Shown one piece after another: positions 1-5,147 of a stretch of DNA of 8,566 nucleotides. The translations under genes were made by a program, and so were the position numbers. Numbering within the stretch: the first letter of the stretch is position 1; each line of letters starts with the position of its first letter. The stretch comes from Pseudomonadota bacterium (GTDB lineage Bacteria; Pseudomonadota; Alphaproteobacteria; Rhizobiales; Xanthobacteraceae), in the NCBI GenBank assembly GCA_023432885.1, contig JAEZEU010000337.1:1-8566 (forward strand), read 5' to 3'. Under the pieces are notes generated by a model, which worked only from the letters and a program-made list of their open reading frames with translations, made no database searches and was not told the origin of the DNA.

Positions 1-359
1 ATGGCCGCATGTTCCAGACGCCATTCTCCGACCAGGTGCGTAACGAGGCGCGGGTCGCGACCATGTGCGTCGGCAACATCACGACACCAGATCAGGTCAA
101 TACCATTCTGGCCGCGGGCCGCGCCGACCTCGTTGCGCTCGGCCGTCCGCATCTGGTCGATCCGTCCTTTACCATGAAGGCGGCCGCCTGGTACGGGGCG
201 GACACCTTCTGCCCGCCGCAATACCTGCCCGGCAAGGAGCAGATCTTCCGCAACAGCGTGCGCGACCGGCAGGATTTCGAGGAGCTCAAGATCAAGGCCA
301 AGCCGAAGACCCGGATCGAGCTGAAGGCGGAAGGCTCCAAGCCGCTTGCGGCGGAGTAA
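1..359 (+). CDS. C-terminal fragment of bifunctional anthraniloyl-CoA/salicylyl-CoA hydroxylase-oxidoreductase (partial, 5' end outside window)
   Basis: The reading frame is open from base 3 (GGC CGC ATG...), so the gene enters from the left and the ATG at 9 is internal. It ends with TAA at 357-359. About 118 residues are visible. The segment GRMFQTPFSDQVRNEA, followed by a GNI-TP-Q strand-turn and ADLVALGRPHLVDP, is the end of an Old Yellow Enzyme-type FMN TIM barrel (final phosphate-binding strand). The tail with WYGAD, then PPQYLPGKEQ, is what I associate with the C-terminal half of 2-aminobenzoyl-CoA monooxygenase/reductase and its salicylyl-CoA 5-hydroxylase relatives. In that family an N-terminal FAD hydroxylase is fused to an FMN reductase, about 770 residues in total, and the enzyme hydroxylates and reduces the aromatic ring of the CoA thioester using NAD(P)H and O2. 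The CoA-ligase gene further right supports this reading. A stand-alone NADH:flavin oxidoreductase cannot be excluded because the N-terminal part is not in the window. Confidence 0.75.
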   Translation, partial: GRMFQTPFSDQVRNEARVATMCVGNITTPDQVNTILAAGRADLVALGRPHLVDPSFTMKAAAWYGADTFCPPQYLPGKEQIFRNSVRDRQDFEELKIKAKPKTRIELKAEGSKPLAAE

Positions 360-386
360 GGGACCGTGGCACCCTCGTTCTGCTCC

Positions 387-408
387 CTCGCCCTGCAAGC
401 GGGGAGAG
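387..408. repeat. Imperfect inverted repeat in the short gap between two + strand genes
   Basis: In the 78-bp gap (360-437), bases 387-396 (CTCGCCCTGC) pair with 399-408 (GCGGGGAGAG) at 8 of 10 positions. The very short centre means the innermost pairs must open to form a loop. There is no T-run after it. It resembles the CTCCC...GGGGAGAGG hairpins often left in Bradyrhizobium intergenic regions. It may attenuate or process transcript between the hydroxylase and the FAD monooxygenase gene, but it could simply be a decayed repeat. Confidence 0.35.
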
Positions 409-437
409 GTGAAGTAGGGTGTGTGGAGTAACGGGCG

Positions 438-1679
438 ATGAAGGCCATTATCGTCGGCGGCGGAATCGGTGGTCTCACCACAGCGCTGATGCTGCGTGCG
501 CGCGGCATCGATTGCGAATTGTATGAGCAGGCGGACACAATCCGCGAACTCGGCGTCGGCATCAATACGCTGCCGCATGCCATCCGCGAGCTCGCCGGAC
601 TTGGCCTGCTCGACAAGCTCGACGTCGCGGCCATCCGCACCTATGAGCTGTTCTATCTCACGCGCCACGGCCAGCAGGTCTGGCACGAAAAGCGCGGGAT
701 CGATGCCGGCCACGAGGTGCCGCAATTCTCCGTCCATCGCGGGCGCCTGCAGGGCGTGATCCACCAGGCCGTGATCGAGCGCCTCGGCGCGGAATCGATC
801 CGCACCGGTTGCCGCCTCGGCGCATTCTCGCAGGACGAGGGCGGCGTCAGCGCCTTCTTCTTCGATCGCCATGGTGCGCATGTGCACACTGCGCGCGGCG
901 ACATCCTGATCGGCGCCGACGGAATTCATTCCAAGGTACGCGAAACGCTGTTCCCGGAAGAGGGTCCGCCGTGCTGGAACGGGCTGATGCTCTGGCGCGG
1001 CGCACGCGACTGGCCGGTGTTCCTCACTGGAAAATCGATGATCATCGCAGGCGGGCTCAACGCCAAGGCCGTGGTCTATCCGATCGCGGAGGGCTCGAGC
1101 CCGGCGACGCGTCTCACCAATTGGGCGGTGCTGGTCAGGATCGGCGACGGCTCGACCCCGCCGCCGCGCCGCGAGGACTGGTCACGGCTCGGCAATCGCG
1201 ATGAACTGATGCCGCATGTCGCCGGCTTCTCGATTCCGCAGGTCGATTTCGCCGGGCTCATTCGCGCCACGCCGGAATTCTGGGAATATCCCTGCTGCGA
1301 CCGCGATCCACTGCCCTACTGGTCGAGCGGCCGCGTCACGCTGCTCGGCGATGCCGCGCATCCGATGTATCCGGTCGGCTCCAATGGCGCCTCGCAGGCG
1401 ATCCTCGACGCGCGTTGCCTTGCCGACATGCTGGCTCGAGCAGAGCACCCGCGCCAGGCGCTGGCGGCCTACGAGAAGCAGCGCCTGCCGATGACGGCCG
1501 ACATTGTCGCCTCCAACCGGCGCGGCGGACCGGAAGGCGTCATCGATGCCGTCGAGCAGCTCGCGCCGCAGGGTTTCGGCGATGTAGATTCCGTGCTGAG
1601 CTATGAGCAACGTGAAGCCATCGTGCGCGGCTATGCGGCGAAAGCCGGTTTTGCGGCCCGCGTGGTAGCGCGGTCGTAA
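438..1679 (+). CDS. PhzS-like FAD-dependent aromatic monooxygenase
   Basis: This 413-residue protein has the layout of class A flavoprotein monooxygenases. The Rossmann GxGxxG is at residues 7-12 (GGGIGG), with the ribose-binding Glu30 at the end of the second strand. The DG motif is at 159-165 (GADGIHS) and the second FAD motif at 304-309 (GDAAHP). From memory, the pattern LGVGIN near residue 40, FSVHRGRLQ near 100 and YPVGSNGASQAILD after the GD motif follow PhzS (5-methylphenazine-1-carboxylate monooxygenase) closely, more so than salicylate hydroxylase. Length matches the family. The ATG at 438 has GGAG at 425-428, nine bases upstream. The gene lies 78 bp after the hydroxylase/reductase on the same strand and could be co-transcribed. 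Expected chemistry is NAD(P)H- and O2-dependent hydroxylation, possibly with decarboxylation, of a small aromatic acid in the cytoplasm. The substrate is unknown. A role on an anthranilate-related or N-heteroaromatic compound is inference from position. Confidence 0.85.
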   Translation: MKAIIVGGGIGGLTTALMLRARGIDCELYEQADTIRELGVGINTLPHAIRELAGLGLLDKLDVAAIRTYELFYLTRHGQQVWHEKRGIDAGHEVPQFSVHRGRLQGVIHQAVIERLGAESIRTGCRLGAFSQDEGGVSAFFFDRHGAHVHTARGDILIGADGIHSKVRETLFPEEGPPCWNGLMLWRGARDWPVFLTGKSMIIAGGLNAKAVVYPIAEGSSPATRLTNWAVLVRIGDGSTPPPRREDWSRLGNRDELMPHVAGFSIPQVDFAGLIRATPEFWEYPCCDRDPLPYWSSGRVTLLGDAAHPMYPVGSNGASQAILDARCLADMLARAEHPRQALAAYEKQRLPMTADIVASNRRGGPEGVIDAVEQLAPQGFGDVDSVLSYEQREAIVRGYAAKAGFAARVVARS

Positions 1680-1699
1680 CCAACGTTAGCGGTCTAAAT

Positions 1700-1794
1700 C
1701 CGTAGGGTGGGCAAAGCGGAAGCGTGCCCACCTTTCTTGCACCGGTGTACGTGGAGGTGGACACGGCGCAAGCGCGCCTTTGCCCACCCTACGG
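1700..1794. repeat. Long palindromic element (17-bp perfect arms) between convergent genes; possible bidirectional terminator
   Basis: Bases 1700-1716 (CCGTAGGGTGGGCAAAG) are the exact reverse complement of 1778-1794. Inside, 1724-1733 (GTGCCCACCT) pairs with 1755-1764 (AGGTGGACAC) at 9 of 10 positions, so the whole 95-bp element can fold into one long stem with internal bulges. It fills most of the 157-bp gap between two genes that converge on it. I recognise the arm sequence as a common intergenic repeat of Bradyrhizobium and relatives (established by recall, not searched). It has no coding potential that I believe. It could serve as a terminator or mRNA 3'-end stabiliser for both strands. 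Confidence 0.8.
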
Positions 1795-1836
1795 CTCCTC
1801 GGATGAGGGGAGAGACCGCTTATGAGGCGGCGACAT

Positions 1837-2289
1837 CTACCCCGGAGGTGGCGGCAGGAAGTGGATGTTGTGCTCGGCGGCCAGCTTCACGACATCGTCG
1901 GGGTTCTGCTGCTTCATGTTGTGGATCGCCCAGAAGAGGTCGTAGAGCCGGCGCGTCGGCGACACCCAGAACAGCGTCTTGGCCGTCTGCTGTGACTTGT
2001 TGAAGATGCCGTGCGGCTTGCCCATCGGCAGGCGGACGGTATCGCCGGCGGTGGCGTACTCATCGGCGCCGTCGAGCATGAAGTCGAGCCGGCCCTCGAG
2101 AATATAGAGATATTCATCCTGGTCGGGATGGATGTGCGGCGGCACGAAGGTGCCGACGGGGAAAGTGGCGTGCCAGGAGAATGAATGCTCGGTGCGGCTC
2201 TTCGGCACATAGATCTGGCCGAGGATGTTCCAGGTGATGCCCTGAATGCCTTCATTGGCGCGGGTGATGCCCGCGATTTCGTTCGTCAT
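1837..2289 (-). CDS. Single-domain cupin protein, metal-binding
   Basis: This 150-residue protein carries both cupin motifs in full. Motif 1, G(x)5HxH(x)4E(x)6G, runs from Gly46 to Gly66 with His52, His54 and Glu59. Motif 2, G(x)5PxG(x)2H(x)3N, runs from Gly82 to Asn97 with His93. These are the four usual metal ligands, so a mononuclear Fe, Mn, Ni or Zn centre is expected. No signal peptide is visible. The ATG (2289-2287) follows AAGGGAAGGAAC with suitable spacing. The gene starts 23 bp after the stop of the binding-protein gene, so the two are almost certainly one transcript. The C-terminal 50 residues (after residue 100) form a helical-looking extension ending in PPPPG. Small cupins of this type include dioxygenases, isomerases and sensors. 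The substrate cannot be told from sequence. Position suggests a role tied to the compound taken up by the partner binding protein. Confidence 0.85.
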   Translation of the reverse strand: MTNEIAGITRANEGIQGITWNILGQIYVPKSRTEHSFSWHATFPVGTFVPPHIHPDQDEYLYILEGRLDFMLDGADEYATAGDTVRLPMGKPHGIFNKSQQTAKTLFWVSPTRRLYDLFWAIHNMKQQNPDDVVKLAAEHNIHFLPPPPG

Positions 2290-2312
2290 CGGCGTGTTCC
2301 TTCCCTTGGGCT

Positions 2313-3488
2313 CTACTTTGCCGCCTTGCAGTCCTTGGCGTAGCTGTCGCCGTAATCCGAAAACACCTTCTCGACGATCTCGGTCTGGAATTTTCCATCC
2401 GGCCGCTTGGCGACCTTGGTGAGGTAGAAATTCTGGATCGGATAGCCGTTGGTGTTGAACTTGAAGCTGCCGCGCAGCGAGGTGAAGTCGGCTTTCCTCA
2501 GTGCCGCCGACACCGCCTCCTTGTTGGAGAGGTCGCCCTTGACCGTCTTCACTGCGCTGTCGATCAGCATCGCAGCATCATAGGCCTGCATGGCGTAGGT
2601 GCCGGGCACGTTGTTGTAGGCGGCCTCGTAAGCGGCAACGAACTTCTTGCTCTGGGGATTGTCGAGATTGGGTGCCCAGTTGGCGCCGCCGAACATGCCG
2701 ACCGCCGCATCCTGCTGCGCGGGCAGCGTGGATTCGTCGACCGTGAAGGCGGACAGCACGGGAATGCGGTCGGCAAGGCCGGCCTGGCGGTATTGCTTGA
2801 CGAGGTTCACCCCAAGGCCGCCGGGCATGAAGGTGAACACCGCATCCGGCTTCTGCGCGTTGATCTTGGTCAGCTCAGGCTGAAAGTCGATCGAGTTGAG
2901 CGGCAAATAGCTTTCCTCGACGATCTCGCCCTTGAAGTCGAGCTTGAAGCCGGCGACGGAGTCTCGTCCCGCCTGATAATTCGGTACCATCAGGTACATC
3001 CGCTTGTAGCCGCGATCCTGCGCCACCTTGCCCAGGAGCTGGTGCACCTGGTCGTTCTGGTAGGAGGTGACGTAGAAGAATGGATTGCAGTCCTTGCCGG
3101 CATAGCTGGAGGGGCCGGCGTTCGGGCTGATCAGGAAAGTCTTGCTCTCGGTGACCGGCTTGTGGATCGCCTGCAGGATGTTGGAGAAGATCGGGCCGAC
3201 GACGAAGTCCACCTTCTCGCGCTCCAGAAGCCCCTTCACCTTGTTGACGGCCAGGTCGGGCTTGAGCTCGTCGTCGACGTTGACGATCTCCACCTCGCGG
3301 CCGCCCATCTTGCCGCCGAGATCCCTCACCGCGAGCGCAAAGCCGTCGCGCACCTGGGCGCCCAGCGCCGCCGGCGGCCCCGAGGTCGTCACGATCACGC
3401 CGATCTTGATTTTTTCCTGCGCCGTCGCCGCGCCTGCGGTAAGCGCCAAAAGGACGGCCGTCGCGGCACAGGTCACCTGCTGTTTCAT
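2313..3488 (-). CDS. ABC transporter substrate-binding protein (LivK/type I periplasmic binding protein, aromatic or amino-acid type)
   Basis: This 391-residue protein begins with a clear Sec signal peptide: MKQQ, a hydrophobic stretch (TAVLLALTAG), then AATA with likely cleavage before QEK. The mature protein starts KIKIGVIVTTSGPPAALG, the first strand and ligand loop of the Peripla_BP_6 (LivK-like) fold. The later segments VDFVVGPIFSN, PDAVFTFMPGG and GTYAMQAYDAAMLI also fit that fold. Two cysteines (KDCNPFF and the C-terminal KDCKAAK) could form a disulfide. An upstream in-frame ATG at 3632 would put 48 arginine-rich residues ahead of the signal peptide, so the start at 3488 is preferred. 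It has GGAG nine bases and AGGA two bases upstream. The relatives I have in mind bind branched-chain amino acids or aromatic acids such as coumarate and benzoate. No permease or ATPase genes follow; the cupin does. The protein must therefore use a transporter encoded elsewhere, or act as a sensor/auxiliary binder. Confidence 0.85.
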   Translation of the reverse strand: MKQQVTCAATAVLLALTAGAATAQEKIKIGVIVTTSGPPAALGAQVRDGFALAVRDLGGKMGGREVEIVNVDDELKPDLAVNKVKGLLEREKVDFVVGPIFSNILQAIHKPVTESKTFLISPNAGPSSYAGKDCNPFFYVTSYQNDQVHQLLGKVAQDRGYKRMYLMVPNYQAGRDSVAGFKLDFKGEIVEESYLPLNSIDFQPELTKINAQKPDAVFTFMPGGLGVNLVKQYRQAGLADRIPVLSAFTVDESTLPAQQDAAVGMFGGANWAPNLDNPQSKKFVAAYEAAYNNVPGTYAMQAYDAAMLIDSAVKTVKGDLSNKEAVSAALRKADFTSLRGSFKFNTNGYPIQNFYLTKVAKRPDGKFQTEIVEKVFSDYGDSYAKDCKAAK

Positions 3489-3519
3489 ATTCCTACACTC
3501 CACTATTCCTGCACTCCAC
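3488..3519 (-). repeat. 16-bp tandem duplication covering the ribosome-binding site of the binding-protein gene
   Basis: On the minus strand GTGGAGTGCAGGAATA (3519-3504) is followed directly by GTGGAGTGTAGGAATA (3503-3488). The two copies differ at one base. The last A of the proximal copy is the A of the ATG start codon. Each copy holds a GGAG and an AGGA, so the Shine-Dalgarno region is doubled. Only the proximal copy is at working distance from the ATG. Confidence 0.85.
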
Positions 3520-3628
3520 GTCGGGCGGTCTGGTCCGCTTCGGCTTGATTGCGGCCTCAACCTTATGCCGACGACGGCAGGCACCGCAAGCAACGCCGAT
3601 CCGGCGAAAGCGTGATGCAAGCCGCGCG

Positions 3629-3698
3629 CCAATTGCTTGAGACCTAAAGAAATTGGTTGTAGAGGGTTTTGGCTTAATGCTGCAATCTATCCCAAAAC
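3629..3698. promoter_or_regulatory. Divergent regulatory region with two inverted repeats (candidate MarR operators)
   Basis: The 238-bp gap 3489-3726 separates the divergent binding-protein and MarR genes and must hold promoters for both. Its MarR-proximal part is more AT-rich than the surroundings. Two inverted repeats stand out: CCAATT (3629-3634) with AATTGG (3651-3656), and GTTTTGG (3666-3672) with CCAAAAC (3692-3698). A weak minus-strand promoter candidate is TTGCAG (3685-3680) and TACAAC (3661-3656) with an 18-bp spacer. I could not choose a convincing plus-strand promoter. MarR proteins usually bind near their own promoter, so either repeat is a plausible site, but the arms are short. 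The remainder (3520-3628) holds TGCCG-ACGA-CGGCA (3566-3579) and nothing else I can name. Confidence 0.35.
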
Positions 3699-3726
3699 TT
3701 GAAGAACGACCGCTTCGGGTGTTTCC

Positions 3727-4230
3727 ATGATCCTCGATTCCGAGACCAAGGCCGTCGAACTGCCGGACGATCACGCCGATGAGCTGCGGTTGTGGCTGCG
3801 GCTGCTCACCTGCACCAATCTGATCGAGGGGGAGGTGCGCGGCCGCCTGCGCGAGCGCTTCGACGTCACGCTGCCGCGCTTCGACCTGATGGCCCAGCTC
3901 GACAAGGCGCCCGACGGCATGACCCTGTCGGACGTGTCAAAACGGATGATGGTTTCCAACGGCAATGTGACGGGGCTGGTCGAGCGCCTCGTGGAATCCG
4001 GCCATCTCGACCGCCGCACCTCCGCGACCGACCGCCGCGTGCAGGTGATCCGCCTGACCAGGAGCGGCCGCGCCGAGTTCCGCAAGATGGCGGCGGAGCA
4101 TCAGACCTGGATATCCGACATGTTCGGCGATCTCTCGCCAAAGGACGTCCGCGAACTGATGCGGCTGCTCGGCAAGACAAAAGGCTCGGTGCAGAAATCG
4201 GCGCGCCGGCGGGCAGGTGAGGAACTGTGA
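3727..4230 (+). CDS. MarR-family transcriptional regulator
   Basis: This 167-residue protein has a MarR winged helix-turn-helix. Helical dimerisation segments lie at about 18-60. The HTH is at about 66-91, with TLSDVSKRMMVSNGNVTGLV as positioning and recognition helices. The beta wing is at 93-111 around the hallmark DRR (102-104), followed by a C-terminal dimer helix pair to about 150 and a basic tail. The ATG at 3727 has no good Shine-Dalgarno sequence, but the next in-frame Met (55) would remove the first helix, so this start is kept. It is divergent from the binding-protein gene and overlaps the hydrolase by four bases. MarR proteins near aryl-CoA pathways (for example BadR and CouR in Rhodopseudomonas) are repressors or activators that respond to a pathway CoA thioester. 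An anthraniloyl-CoA-type effector here is inference. Confidence 0.88.
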   Translation: MILDSETKAVELPDDHADELRLWLRLLTCTNLIEGEVRGRLRERFDVTLPRFDLMAQLDKAPDGMTLSDVSKRMMVSNGNVTGLVERLVESGHLDRRTSATDRRVQVIRLTRSGRAEFRKMAAEHQTWISDMFGDLSPKDVRELMRLLGKTKGSVQKSARRRAGEEL

Positions 4231-5039
4231 CGGATCTCGACTACGAGGCCGAGTACAACAACCGCGCTCGCGTGCCGGAGCATCCCTCGCTTATGGCGGG
4301 CTGGGCGAGGGACGCCGCGAAGTATCGCGAACAACATCGACCGCGCGTGCTGTCTTACGGCCCCGGCGAGCGCAACAGGATCGATCTGTTTCCGGGCAGC
4401 AGCAACGGCCCGATCGTCGTTTTTATTCATGGAGGCTACTGGCAGGCGCTCGACGGTTCGTCCTTCAGCCATTGCGCACGCGGGCTGAACGCCCACGGCA
4501 TTTCCGTCGCGGTGCCGAGCTACGATCTTTGCCCCGCCGTCACCGTGGACGATATCATCATCCAGATGCAGATGGCCTCGCGCGAGCTGATAAAATTCGG
4601 CCATCCTCTGGTCGTGAGCGGCCACTCCGCCGGCGGGCATCTGGCTGCCTGCATGCTCGCCACGGACTGGCGCGCCTTCGATGCGTCACTGCTGAAAAAT
4701 CCGGTCAGCGCCGCTTACGCAATCTCCGGCCTGTTCGATCTGCCGCCGCTGGTCGGAACGTCCATCAACAAGGCCCTGCGGCTGGATCAGGCCTCCGCGA
4801 AAGCGGCAAGCCCGCTGTTCTGGACGCCTCCCACACACGGCAGCCTCGATGCCGTCGTCGGCGGCAACGAGAGCACGGAATATTTCCGGCAGAGCCGGAC
4901 CATGGTCGAAAGCTGGAGCAGGGCCATTGCCACGCGCTTCGGCACCGTGGCGGATGCCAATCACTTCACCGCCATTGCGCCGCTGGCGGACCCCAACTCA
5001 GCGATGGTGCTCCGGCTGAAGGAGCTGGCACGGGGCTGA
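4227..5039 (+). CDS. Alpha/beta hydrolase, arylformamidase (kynurenine formamidase)-like
   Basis: This 270-residue protein starts at GTG 4227, which overlaps the MarR stop as GTGA and is preceded by GAGGAAC; translational coupling is likely. It has the oxyanion motif HGGYW (68-72) typical of animal and bacterial AFMID-type formamidases, the nucleophile elbow GHSAGG (132-137, Ser134), and a late His246 in NHF. Its start (YNNRA...P) is also AFMID-like. In mouse AFMID the triad is Ser162-Asp247-His279. The same Asp-His spacing of 32 falls on Asn214 here, next to Glu215, so the acid residue differs. No signal peptide is present. Family reaction: hydrolysis of N-formylkynurenine to kynurenine and formate, or of related aryl formamides and esters. 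Kynurenine or N-formylanthranilate hydrolysis would feed anthranilate to the neighbouring CoA ligase; that link is inference. A general carboxylesterase is the alternative. Confidence 0.8.
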   Translation: MTDLDYEAEYNNRARVPEHPSLMAGWARDAAKYREQHRPRVLSYGPGERNRIDLFPGSSNGPIVVFIHGGYWQALDGSSFSHCARGLNAHGISVAVPSYDLCPAVTVDDIIIQMQMASRELIKFGHPLVVSGHSAGGHLAACMLATDWRAFDASLLKNPVSAAYAISGLFDLPPLVGTSINKALRLDQASAKAASPLFWTPPTHGSLDAVVGGNESTEYFRQSRTMVESWSRAIATRFGTVADANHFTAIAPLADPNSAMVLRLKELARG

Positions 5040-5068
5040 AAAGCAGCATGAAAGGCGCCATTCCACCC

Positions 5069-5096
5069 TTGCGCCAAATTAGTTTAAGTATAAAAT
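5069..5096 (+). promoter_or_regulatory. Candidate promoter with overlapping AT-rich palindrome upstream of the CoA-ligase gene
   Basis: The 108-bp gap before the ligase gene holds an abrupt AT-rich patch (5077-5100) in GC-rich DNA. TTGCGC (5069-5074) and TAAAAT (5091-5096) are separated by 16 bp, matching the consensus at 3/6 and 5/6 positions. The sequence AGTTTAAGTATAAAAT (5081-5096) is an imperfect palindrome (A-TTTA-N4-TAAA-T core), about the size of a MarR operator, and it covers the -10. A repressor bound there would block the ligase and Rid genes. No binding data are implied. Confidence 0.4.
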
Positions 5097-5147
5097 GTTT
5101 TTCCGGATGGCGTTGCCGGGCATCCTCTTGGTCTTCAGGCGAGGGCG

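Noticed and set aside
2793..3548. 251-codon plus-strand open frame under the binding-protein gene
   Set aside because: It is the antisense of a complete periplasmic binding protein with signal peptide. The translation is repetitive (VDRVERQ, LVDRLQD) and has no family features.
3545..3560. TTGA-N8-TCAA inverted repeat, considered as an FNR/AadR-type box
   Set aside because: FNR-type boxes have six bases between TTGA and TCAA. The spacing here is eight and the flanking AT pairs are missing on one side.
3489..3632. 48-residue N-terminal extension of the binding protein from an ATG at 3632
   Set aside because: It would bury the signal peptide behind an Arg/Pro-rich stretch. The ATG at 3488 begins a textbook signal sequence and has a Shine-Dalgarno region.
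3671..3686. Second copy of the palindrome seen before the ligase (GGCTTAATGCTGCAAT)
   Set aside because: It matches at only 9 of 16 positions, which is expected somewhere by chance in a region this size, and its own symmetry is poor.
3539..3774. Short leader peptide upstream of the MarR or binding-protein gene
   Set aside because: Frames in this gap lack a Shine-Dalgarno sequence, show no coding composition, and run into known genes in the wrong phase.
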